Source: an uncultured Pirellulaceae bacterium (GTDB taxonomy: Bacteria > Planctomycetota > Planctomycetia > Pirellulales > Pirellulaceae). Taken from it: a stretch of 64,000 nucleotides of DNA. This document shows positions 36,818 to 44,709 of the stretch, piece after piece. A program made the position numbers and the translations under genes. Position 1 is the stretch's first letter, and each line of letters starts with the position of its first letter. The stretch covers positions 1 through 64,000 of the forward strand of contig CAJQPP010000013.1 in assembly GCA_905480235.1 (NCBI GenBank). Direction: 5' to 3'. The notes beneath the pieces are model-generated. The model saw only the letters and a program-made list of their open reading frames with translations. It did not search any database and was not told the DNA's origin.

Positions 36818-38677
36818 CTATTGCAGTATCTGCAATTGCGGGCGTTCCCGCTGCAATCTCTCAACGCCTGCAGAGGTCACCTTACTTAGTCTTAGATCGA
36901 CTAGTTTGAGCTTTGGCAATTTGGCGAGCTGCGGAATGCTCGCGTCAGAAACCGCCGTGTCGGCCAGCCAAAGAATTTGCAGCTCCGTCATGCTGGTTAG
37001 CTTTTCGATTCCCGCATCCGTTATCTGGGTATTTGCTAAATCCAGTTCCTGCAAACCGGTCAAAGCAACGATGTCATTTAAGCCTTTGTCGGTAACCCGG
37101 GTAGCGTCCAGAAATAGTCTGCTCAAGACCGACATGCCTCGCAAATTTTCCAACGCCTTGTCTGAAATCGGGTTGTTCGACAGTTCCAACCATTGCAAAT
37201 TCCGGAAGCCCTTTAGGCGAGTGATATCTTTATCCTGCAAACCACCGCGACCCAGTGCGAGAACGTCGGGATTTTCGCGGGCTAGGTAACGAGCGAACTC
37301 TTCGCGATCAAAACCCAAGTACTCCTGATAGGCCCGGTCCAATTGATCCAACGCCAACGTTCGCTCAGCCAGTGTGCTTTTGAACCGGCGATCCTTGTAG
37401 AATTCTTTGATAAGACGAAGAAAACCATCTCGGTGCTTGCCTGCCTCGCCGTTCATTAAATATTGACTAACACCGCTGGCTTGCGTGTAGAGTCGTTTTA
37501 TATCCGCGTTGCTTTGCAGATCGTCACGGCCCATCGCATCCAGTTCGATCATGGGGATAAAATAGCCTTCTCTTTGGTTTCGCAGGCGCGCATATTGCAA
37601 TCGAGTCGCGTCAAAGCCCCCCAACGTAACGTAGTGATTGCGTTCCAGCATCGATTCAAAATACATGGCGATGCCTTCTACCCACCAAGCATGGCCGCGG
37701 TCTCCCACACTTTTATTGACCCCTGCATTTTCCTGTAACAGTTGATGAATAATTTCGTGGCGCCAAGTTTCGATTGGCGGCTCTGCGTCCCAATAAAAGA
37801 AACTGGCTCGCTTGCCTTCTGCGTAATAACCGGAAGAGATAGCAATGTTATCGACCGCCGCTAAATCCGTTACGTATTGTTGTTTGTCGCGAAACAGAAT
37901 GACTTGGTATTGCTTGCTGCTCGACTTGTCCGCACCATCTCCCGCCAACCAGCGCTGGATTTGCCGGGCATTGCTCCAATAATCAAAAAACACCTGCCGC
38001 CATACCCAATAGGTATTTTCCAACTCCTCCGCCAAAGCGACCCCCGCATCCTCGCCCGCTGCCGAATAAACTTTAAAGTGCGGTGAGTTGATCTCCCAAA
38101 ACGTTCCCTTCTCCCAACCCATAATTTTTTGCCGGGTGCGCGATAATCGAGCCGTAATCGGCTTGGCGGATCGCACCCAACCAAGGGTCGGATTTTCGCG
38201 AAAGCCCAGCGCCTTGCGGGCAGCACGATGATCTGGATCATAAACCAGCGTCTCGTGCAGCCACTGATAAGACTCGGGACCGCGTTCATTGTCGGCTGCC
38301 AATTTTGCCAGCTCGAACAGCCGCTCGGCGTGCTCCTGTTTGATGATTTTCAGCCGCCGCTGAAAGCTTTTTTGTAGCTCGCTCGCGGTCGACTCATCCA
38401 GTTTAGATAGCCGGGATGGCGGTCGAAAAATGTACTGTCGATTAGGATCGCGAAGAATATCCCAAGATTTGGCTTCCGCTGCTTCAGCGGGCATCTGCTG
38501 GTCGTTACAGGTTTTCACCAGCTCTTGGATTTGGTCACGCAAAACAGCTCGAGAGTCTGCATAAAGCTGATTAAAATCAGGGCTTTGGACAGGCGCGGAG
38601 GTCTGTCGAGCAGCGACATTTGGGGCCGCCATACTCGCTAGGCACAAAAGCCAAAAGAGTCGGTACGTAGTGATCAT
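36818..38677 (-). CDS. Secreted HExxH metallopeptidase-like protein with C-terminal leucine-rich repeats
   Basis: ATG 38677 opens a signal peptide ('YRLFWLLCLASMAAPNVAA'); the longer frame to 38800 does not. A helical N-terminal part leads to a DUF1570-like peptidase domain with His307-Glu308-x-x-His311 in 'WRHEIIHQLL' and the third ligand probably Glu334 in 'WWVEGIAMYFESM'. From about residue 490 come five to six leucine-rich repeats of the form LQWLELSNNPISDKAL, LQELDLANTQITDAGI and so on. An exported zinc peptidase with an LRR binding surface is inferred; whether it is active is unknown. Confidence 0.83.
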   Translation of the reverse strand: MITTYRLFWLLCLASMAAPNVAARQTSAPVQSPDFNQLYADSRAVLRDQIQELVKTCNDQQMPAEAAEAKSWDILRDPNRQYIFRPPSRLSKLDESTASELQKSFQRRLKIIKQEHAERLFELAKLAADNERGPESYQWLHETLVYDPDHRAARKALGFRENPTLGWVRSAKPITARLSRTRQKIMGWEKGTFWEINSPHFKVYSAAGEDAGVALAEELENTYWVWRQVFFDYWSNARQIQRWLAGDGADKSSSKQYQVILFRDKQQYVTDLAAVDNIAISSGYYAEGKRASFFYWDAEPPIETWRHEIIHQLLQENAGVNKSVGDRGHAWWVEGIAMYFESMLERNHYVTLGGFDATRLQYARLRNQREGYFIPMIELDAMGRDDLQSNADIKRLYTQASGVSQYLMNGEAGKHRDGFLRLIKEFYKDRRFKSTLAERTLALDQLDRAYQEYLGFDREEFARYLARENPDVLALGRGGLQDKDITRLKGFRNLQWLELSNNPISDKALENLRGMSVLSRLFLDATRVTDKGLNDIVALTGLQELDLANTQITDAGIEKLTSMTELQILWLADTAVSDASIPQLAKLPKLKLVDLRLSKVTSAGVERLQRERPQLQILQ

Positions 38678-38873
38678 GAATCCTGTAAAGCTGATTAATC
38701 GACCCCCCGCCCCATTGTACCAAGGCGGGCTGATTAACGTATACCAAGTGCGATGCCGGCCTGTGACGGTTTTAGGGGGCCTATTCGGCGCGAAAAACAA
38801 ACTTCTTGATTTCTACGTGTCCGTCGATGTTGACCATAAATATCCGCGAGCTTAGAATCCCTATCCCGACGAT

Positions 38874-38948
38874 GGTGGTTGTAGCTCAGTTGGTTAGAGC
38901 ATCGGATTGTGATTCCGAGGGTCGGGGGTTCGAGTCCCCTCAACCACC
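38874..38948 (+). tRNA. tRNA-His (anticodon GTG)
   Basis: Acceptor GTGGTTG (38875-38881) pairs with CAACCAC (38941-38947); the extra G-1 (38874) pairs with C73 (38948), the histidine identity element. The anticodon stem TCGGA/TCCGA holds loop TTGTGAT, giving GTG. T-arm GGGGGTTCGAGTCCCC is canonical. CCA is not encoded. A decayed integrase ends 18 bases downstream on the other strand. Confidence 0.96.
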
Positions 38949-38965
38949 CTGTAAAACGCGAGTCT

Positions 38966-39480
38966 CTATACCGCGGATGGGTCAATGTTACCAAAACGAT
39001 TACCTGGATGGTAAATCGACCAAAGCACCTCGACGGTTTCGTCGGATTCTATGCCGACATAAAACCGCATGCTCGTATCGATCGACGAATGCCGTATTAA
39101 GGTTTTGAGAAACGCTGGCATTACCTTTTGAGAATTTCTGGCTCGAAAAAGCCGACGGAAATCCGACCCTCTCGGTTAGCGGCCACAACTCCCGACGCTC
39201 AACCGATGCGGATTAACCTCTTTTTAACCGCGTTTACCCCCAACCGTGGAGCACCCTCGACCGCTGGCAACGGATTAAAAACGAACCCGTTCCGATTACC
39301 TGGTGGGATGGTTTCCAGCAATTCGGCAAACTCGGGCGCCACTGGTAGGATCTCGCGGCGATCGCTCTTTTGTTTATTTGCTGGAATATTAAACGCGGGG
39401 AATCGAACGCTGTAATCCACCATGATTCGATCTAGGTCGTCCCAGGATAGATCGTGCGATTCGATCCTAAGTGCCAGATG
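38966..39480 (-). pseudogene. Decayed tyrosine integrase beside tRNA-His
   Basis: Minus-strand translation gives integrase pieces in two frames. From about 39480: 'GHLALRIESHDLSWDDLDRIM', 'VAPEFAELLETIPPG', 'GFVFNPLPAVEG', then a TGA after 'KKRLIRIG' near 39199, readable remains 'VVAANREGRISVGFF', a frameshift, and finally 'ARNSQKVMPAFLKTLIRHSSI' and 'TSMRFYVG' with the box II Arg-His and the Tyr, ending at TAG 38966. The 5' third is not found. The gene points at the tRNA-His 3' end, the same arrangement as at tRNA-Lys, so it is the leftover of an element integrated at this tRNA. Confidence 0.8.
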
Positions 39481-39552
39481 TCCTCATCTCCTATCGTGTT
39501 TCGACCGCTCGGCAGATCGCCCGTACCGCATATTGCGTATCATTTGCATTAT

Positions 39553-41385
39553 TTACTGCGCGTAATAGACGTTCCTGATTTCTATTTTAGCATCGCTCAT
39601 TCCATTGCTCCCGCGAACAAACAACAGACTCGTCACGTCCGTCAAATTGGCCGATTGATCCATATCCGCGAGCGGGACGACGTAGGATTTCCAAGTCTCG
39701 CTTAATTGATACTTACCGCCTGGTTGAAATGTCACGCCATTATTGGTTTGGTTACCTGCCGTATACAAACCTGTTTGAAACCCGATTTGGAATTCTGCAT
39801 CGGGCGTGCCCTTAATGTCGAAATGCAATTGACCTTGTGAAAACTCCGACAGATTTTCGCCTTTGCCATCGGCTTGTATCTCCAAAGCGCAGCCCCACCA
39901 TTTGTTTTCATTGTCTCCCATGACGACATTCCAATGACCATCTTCGGTAAGTGAGCATTGACAGGTGCCTTCCCAAATATTGGCCTTCAGTCGCTCGCTG
40001 GGAAACGTTGCCGAAGCTGTTTGCGGGGGCAGTGAATCGTTGCACAAGACTCGATAATGGTCTTCCTGAATCGGTTGGCCGGCGACGTGATCCGGGTTGA
40101 CGGTTTCGATGAATTGATTCACCGGTTGGGAGGAAATATCCAAGATTTTCTTCATCACTACATTGATATCACCATCATGGGTTTTTTTGACCGGAGCTGC
40201 GCCGCGTTTTAGCGCTGACAAACCGGCACGATCCACTTGATCCCAAATCGCGAATTTTGCCTTGCCGTCGACCGTAAAGATGCCGAAATGATTTTCTGAT
40301 CCCGCTTGATTACCAGCATCCTTCCACGGCTCGTCGAAAGCCTCAAAGAAAAAACAACTGACGCCTGCTTTATCACTCCATTGTCGCATGCCGTCATAAT
40401 ATCGCTTCTGCTTGTATTCATCGGCAGCTCCGGAGCCCTTCTCTCCGTAAAGCCCGTTGTCATTCGTGGACCAACCCGTCTCACCAATATGTACTGGTTT
40501 TTGGGGATCAACGTCATGTACAAATGCCCTGGTTTTTTCGTATTGCTCGATCGCGTAAGCGATCGCGCGATCCATGGCTCGATCAGCTTTTGCCTGTCGA
40601 GAGGCATCCTTTCCCGTGTCCGGTGATTGCCAGTACTCGGCATTGTAATGGCTATCGTGAAAGGGATACGTGTGTAACGAGACGTAGTCAACCGCGCGGA
40701 TTAACTGTTTCAACTCTTCCGTTTGATACCCGATATCCCCACCCCCCCAAGACGCGAAATTATCAGAGCTGGTTATCCAAAGATCGCTTGGCAAGTCGCC
40801 TTGTTTCTTAAGTTTTTGCAGATACTGAACCCACTTCAAAATTACTGCCGGTCGTACGAAATAACTTGCGGCCCAATTAACCATCGCCTCATTACCCACG
40901 GCAATGACTTTCACCGATTCGGGATATTGCTTGGCCAAGCGAACCGCCGTTTCGATTTCGGCTGTGTTCTCGATTTCGTCTTCCACCTCATGATTAGGTG
41001 CATCTGTCCAGGCACCTTCACAATCGATCCACACGCCCAACATGACGTACATTTCAAATTTTGGATCCTCGGCCCTCAACTGGTTGATTGCTTTCAGCAA
41101 GTTTTCAGCGTGGGCATTTTTTTGCGTCTTATAGGTTCGCAAAACTTTAATCCCCAGCGCAGACAAAATTCGCAAATCTTCTTTGAGTTCATTGACCGTG
41201 GGAACCTTCTCTTGAGAGACATGCCGGAACCCGCCAAACGAAATTGCCGCATAATCCGGATTTCCCAAGAGCTGCGCGGCGGTCACAGGGGTCGCGCCCA
41301 CTTGAGCGGCAACACCCGACGGCAACATCAGCACGAACGCGATAAAGAAACAAATTCTGAACAAAGCACGATCTCCCTCAAGCAT
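39553..41385 (-). CDS. Secreted GH17-like glycoside hydrolase with C-terminal carbohydrate-binding-like domain
   Basis: Signal peptide at residues 5-27 ('ALFRICFFIAFVLMLPSGVAAQ'). A (beta/alpha)8 glucanase-like domain spans about 35-390: 'YAAISFGGFRHV', 'LGIKVLRTYKT', the likely acid Glu in 'VIAVGNEAMVNWA', 'VDYVSLHTYPFHD' and the likely nucleophile Glu in 'PVHIGETGWSTND', as in GH17 endo-beta-1,3-glucanases. From about 460 a beta-sandwich ('GQLHFDIKGTPDAEFQIGF' to 'AKIEIRNVYYAQ') looks like a carbohydrate-binding module. It probably attacks beta-glucans such as laminarin outside the cell, fitting a marine or freshwater polymer degrader. Monocistronic. Confidence 0.85.
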   Translation of the reverse strand: MLEGDRALFRICFFIAFVLMLPSGVAAQVGATPVTAAQLLGNPDYAAISFGGFRHVSQEKVPTVNELKEDLRILSALGIKVLRTYKTQKNAHAENLLKAINQLRAEDPKFEMYVMLGVWIDCEGAWTDAPNHEVEDEIENTAEIETAVRLAKQYPESVKVIAVGNEAMVNWAASYFVRPAVILKWVQYLQKLKKQGDLPSDLWITSSDNFASWGGGDIGYQTEELKQLIRAVDYVSLHTYPFHDSHYNAEYWQSPDTGKDASRQAKADRAMDRAIAYAIEQYEKTRAFVHDVDPQKPVHIGETGWSTNDNGLYGEKGSGAADEYKQKRYYDGMRQWSDKAGVSCFFFEAFDEPWKDAGNQAGSENHFGIFTVDGKAKFAIWDQVDRAGLSALKRGAAPVKKTHDGDINVVMKKILDISSQPVNQFIETVNPDHVAGQPIQEDHYRVLCNDSLPPQTASATFPSERLKANIWEGTCQCSLTEDGHWNVVMGDNENKWWGCALEIQADGKGENLSEFSQGQLHFDIKGTPDAEFQIGFQTGLYTAGNQTNNGVTFQPGGKYQLSETWKSYVVPLADMDQSANLTDVTSLLFVRGSNGMSDAKIEIRNVYYAQ

Positions 41386-42009
41386 CGAAAATCTTCATCG
41401 GCAAAAGTTAACCGATGGATAATGTCAGCCAGTGAAATGGAACTAACAAATACACGCCTCCATATTAATTGATTCTGGCGAGAGTCTGTAGAACATCTTG
41501 GTTTTGGGAGAGGCGCGATACCCGGCTCATGATCATCGCAAGCTGGCGTCGCTTATCCGGTCGCAGCGACCAAGGTATCTTTAGGTGCCTTGCGCTCGTT
41601 TCTATTGAGATTGAGGTGCATCCTCTCAAGCAAAAGAACGGTTCAATAAACTGCCGTTTAAATCGTTCGCTTCGTTTAGTTTGGGCTGACTTAACCGCCT
41701 TTTCGGCATTAGGACTTTACACTTCAAAAACGCTGTATTATCGTGCGGTTGTTCTCTAAGAGAACTTTTCCGAGGCATAGCCAGCTTGATGGGACTTTAA
41801 ACGTGTCGTTTTCGTCCCTCGAAAAAATTTGTCGCAGTTGCTGATAACCGCGTCAATGTCTTTGCCAGCCAAGCTCGGGGCATCGTTGATTGTCTTTCGT
41901 TGCGCCCCTGAAGTTATCGTCACCTTGTCAGGTCGATGGTCTCTGAGCATGCGTTTCGAATAGCAACTTAATTGCTTGTTTCAGTTCTTGGCTAAAAGGA
42001 AATTGCGCT
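41386..42009. other. Long intergenic region before the DUF1559 gene
   Basis: About 620 bases. Short open frames here show no protein character. A perfect palindrome GTTCTCT-A-AGAGAAC (41751-41765), followed by TTTT, and an A/T-rich TGTATTAT just upstream suggest a promoter/leader or a short terminator. Otherwise I see nothing definite; a long 5' leader of the DUF1559 mRNA is possible. Confidence 0.4.
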
Positions 42010-43086
42010 ATGCGTACCAAATCTGCTAACCCCAATCGGGGCCCTCGACAGGCGTTCACATTAATCGAGTTGCTCGTTGTCATTGCCATTATCGGCATTT
42101 TGGTCAGCCTGCTCTTACCGGCCGTTCAACAGGTCCGGGAAGCAGCACGCCGAATTCAGTGCGCGAATAATCTCAAACAAATGGGATTGGCCGCCGCAAA
42201 CTACGAGTCCGCTTTTTCAAAGTTTCCCGCGCTTTCACTCTTCCCAACGGAGACCCCCGGCGGGATACCGTACAGCACATCGGATTCTCGCAATGGCTGG
42301 TCGGTTCATGCTCAATTGTTACCGTACCTGGAGCAGGGCAACTTGGAATCCAAGATTAATTTCGACTGGGGCTACAAAGACCATCCCCAGATTAGTGTGA
42401 ACGGCGAGTTCGCGCAAATCACCCGATTCCGAATTCCCACCTACCTTTGCCCTAGTGAGATCAAAGACGAACGCCGCGGAGAAGGAACGGACGAAGAAAA
42501 CTACCCGTTAAACTACGGTGCCAATGCCGGAATCTGGTTTGTTTACGATCCCCTGGACGCGCGGGATGGCGAGGGTGCCTTCCGGACTGGAAAGAGAACT
42601 CGCGTTGCCGAGTTTACCGACGGAACAAGCAATACGGCGATGTTCTCGGAAGTGAAGGCTTACACTCCCTACTTCCGAAACGCGGGCAATGATCCCGGCA
42701 CTTTAGAAGGGCTTCAAGATGGATCGTTAACGCCCGCCGATTTGATCGCCTTAGGCGGGGACTTCAAAACCAACTCCGGCCATACCGAGTGGTGTGACGG
42801 CAGAAGCCACCAATCTGGTTTTACTGCCTTTTACCCACCTAACACTCAGGTTCCCTATACCGTCGGTGGTACCACATACGACATTGACTGGACTAACTGG
42901 CAAGAAGGAAAAGCTTCGTCGGGAAATAACACATTCGCGGCGGTTACTTCGCGAAGTTACCACGGAACGGGAGTGAACATGTGCCGCGTAGATGGATCTG
43001 TGCAATTCATCTCCAACGATATCGACCCTTTAGCTTGGCGATCGTTAGCCACTCGAAAAGGCGGTGAGGTGCTTGTGTTGGAGTAG
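42010..43086 (+). CDS. DUF1559 pseudopilin-like protein
   Basis: Type IV pilin-like N-terminus: basic leader of 15 residues, then 'FTLIELLVVIAIIGILVSLL' with Glu at +5; cleavage would be after Ala15. The large beta-rich head is the planctomycete-specific DUF1559 (SBP_bac_10) domain: 'ARRIQCANNLKQMGLAAANYE', 'LLPYLEQGNL', 'YLCPSE' and the C-terminal 'YHGTGVNMCRVDGSVQFI', which is the H-x9-DG motif. Planctomycetes encode many paralogues, thought to be secreted or surface pseudopilins of unknown role. A ribosome site AAAGGA precedes the ATG. A good terminator follows, so it is monocistronic. Confidence 0.95.
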   Translation: MRTKSANPNRGPRQAFTLIELLVVIAIIGILVSLLLPAVQQVREAARRIQCANNLKQMGLAAANYESAFSKFPALSLFPTETPGGIPYSTSDSRNGWSVHAQLLPYLEQGNLESKINFDWGYKDHPQISVNGEFAQITRFRIPTYLCPSEIKDERRGEGTDEENYPLNYGANAGIWFVYDPLDARDGEGAFRTGKRTRVAEFTDGTSNTAMFSEVKAYTPYFRNAGNDPGTLEGLQDGSLTPADLIALGGDFKTNSGHTEWCDGRSHQSGFTAFYPPNTQVPYTVGGTTYDIDWTNWQEGKASSGNNTFAAVTSRSYHGTGVNMCRVDGSVQFISNDIDPLAWRSLATRKGGEVLVLE

Positions 43087-43111
43087 TCTTCTCATTGGAC
43101 GATAAAGCAAC

Positions 43112-43157
43112 TAAAGTGAGGAGAGAGCAGCGAATGCCTCTCTTCGCTTTATTTTTT
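43112..43157 (+). terminator. Terminator after the DUF1559 gene
   Basis: Stem TAAAGTGAGGAGAGAG/CTCTCTTCGCTTTA with a short loop, then ATTTTTT, 25 bases after the stop. Confidence 0.8.
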
Positions 43158-43191
43158 GGCTGCGTTACTTCCCTGTCGACAAGATTTCAAA

Positions 43192-43383
43192 ATGAGTGAC
43201 CCCGACAACTCAAATCAGCCGACCGAGATAGGCTCCTTGTCAGCGGAAACAGCGGCTCAATTACCGAAAATTGTCAGCTTCGATACGCTGTCACGGTGCG
43301 GCGATGAAATCTGGATCGAAAACAACGGGCAAATCTACCGCCTGCGAAGGACTAAACAGGGCAAGTTGATCCTTACGAAATAG
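43192..43383 (+). CDS. hemP: Hemin uptake protein HemP
   Basis: A 63-residue protein starting at ATG 43192 ('MSDPDNSNQPTEIG'); the ORF can be read further upstream but crosses the preceding terminator. The C-terminal half is the HemP domain: 'IVSFDTLSRCGDEIWIENNG', then 'QIYRLRRTKQGKLILTK', which fits the family's ending 'YRLR.T..GKLILTK' closely. HemP is a small cytosolic protein linked to haem uptake and, in some bacteria, to activation of haem-receptor genes. No haem receptor or transporter is next to it; the ABC exporter downstream is of another type. Confidence 0.9.
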   Translation: MSDPDNSNQPTEIGSLSAETAAQLPKIVSFDTLSRCGDEIWIENNGQIYRLRRTKQGKLILTK

Positions 43384-43593
43384 CCGGGTTTACAAAACGG
43401 CTGGCCAATACCGCTGCAAACACGCGAAACATCTTTCATCAAGCCCGTCGACGTCGCAGTGGGAATTCGCAGGTCAATTTCTCACCGCTGGATCCCAAAA
43501 GCGGTTAGAATTGGCAACCTTTGACGCCGCGAGCCAACAACGGCTTTTTTCAGCCGCTGCTTGAGTTGTCCCTCCACCGCCCAGGGCCTATCC

Positions 43594-44631
43594 ATGAAAG
43601 TATCTACTGAGCCTGTTTCCGCTGCTGACAAGCGTCCGGAACCCGTCATACAGGTGTCGAAATTATCCAAAGTTTATCGAGACGGCCTAATTTTTCGAAA
43701 GAAATTCACTGCCCTGGACCAAGTTACCCTGGAGGTCGGAGCCGGGCAAATTTTCGGGCTGCTGGGTCCTAATGGGGCCGGTAAAACAACATTTCTGAAA
43801 ATTTTGCTCGGGATCATCAAAAAGACCAGCGGCCAAGCCACATTGCTCGGAGCCCCGGCAGGAAAAGTGCAAGGCCGCACCCGAGTTGGCTTCTTGCCCG
43901 AACACCTTCGCATGCCCGCTCACCTAACCGGATTTACCGCCCTGGAATACTTCGGCAAATTACAAAACCTACCCCATTCCATGATCCGCGAAAAACGTGA
44001 TTCGATATTAGACTCGGTCGGACTTGCCGGACGCGGAAAGGATCGGGTGACAAAGTACTCCAAGGGGATGTTGCAGCGATTGGGTTTAGCTCAAGCGTTG
44101 CTTCATGATCCCGAACTACTAATTCTCGACGAGCCGACCGATGGTCTTGATCCCGGTGCTCGGGCAGATATGCGGGCGCTTATGAAAAACCTGCGTGACA
44201 AAGGCGTTACCGTTTTTCTAAACAGCCATCTGCTACAAGAAGTGGAACTGGTTTGCGACCAGGTAGCCATCTTGAATAAAGGCCAGCTACGCTATTGCGG
44301 CTCCGTTGATCAAATCGGTGATTTCGTGCGGGCCAAAACGGGCGTTGCCGGAATTAGTATCAACTTGGAGGTTCGCGGCGACGAAGCCTCTGTTCTAGAG
44401 GCACTTGGTGATCCCATGCAGGGGAATTTCGAAATTCGTCGCATCGATGCTCTGCCAGAGCGAGTCGTGCTATCTCTGAGTTTCGCCGGCCAGGATAGCA
44501 TCGATCAGGCCGTTGATCGCATCCGCCAAAAAGATATCAGCTTGGTACGGCTGACGCCGTCGGCAGCTACCTTGGAAGACGCCTTCCTAAAAATCGTATC
44601 TAACGAAGCACCCATTTCTAACTCTTCGTAA
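43594..44631 (+). CDS. ABC transporter ATP-binding protein
   Basis: An ABC-2-type exporter ATPase. Walker A is 'GLLGPNGAGKTTFLK', the signature 'YSKGMLQRLGLAQALLHDP' stands for LSGGQ, and Walker B is 'LLILDEPTDGLDPGARADM', with the H-loop 'FLNSHLLQEVE'. The C-terminal 90 residues form the extension common in NatA/CcmA-like ATPases. Start at ATG 43594; a GTG/TTG start further upstream (43561) is possible. The permease gene follows 78 bases later on the same strand and is surely the partner. Substrate unknown. Confidence 0.92.
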   Translation: MKVSTEPVSAADKRPEPVIQVSKLSKVYRDGLIFRKKFTALDQVTLEVGAGQIFGLLGPNGAGKTTFLKILLGIIKKTSGQATLLGAPAGKVQGRTRVGFLPEHLRMPAHLTGFTALEYFGKLQNLPHSMIREKRDSILDSVGLAGRGKDRVTKYSKGMLQRLGLAQALLHDPELLILDEPTDGLDPGARADMRALMKNLRDKGVTVFLNSHLLQEVELVCDQVAILNKGQLRYCGSVDQIGDFVRAKTGVAGISINLEVRGDEASVLEALGDPMQGNFEIRRIDALPERVVLSLSFAGQDSIDQAVDRIRQKDISLVRLTPSAATLEDAFLKIVSNEAPISNSS

Positions 44632-44709
44632 CCGCCTCGCCGCCCTTTTCCGTCACCATGCCTAGCGGCACTCTATCCCCACCAAACCATTTTTATACCG
44701 TGATTAAAA

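Noticed and set aside
40723-41472. 249-codon plus-strand frame opposite the GH17-like gene
   Set aside because: It lies inside and antisense to a gene with clear signal peptide and catalytic motifs, and its own product shows no family pattern.
41756-41950. 64-codon minus-strand frame before the DUF1559 gene
   Set aside because: No ribosome site, no family pattern, and it overlaps the likely leader of the DUF1559 gene.
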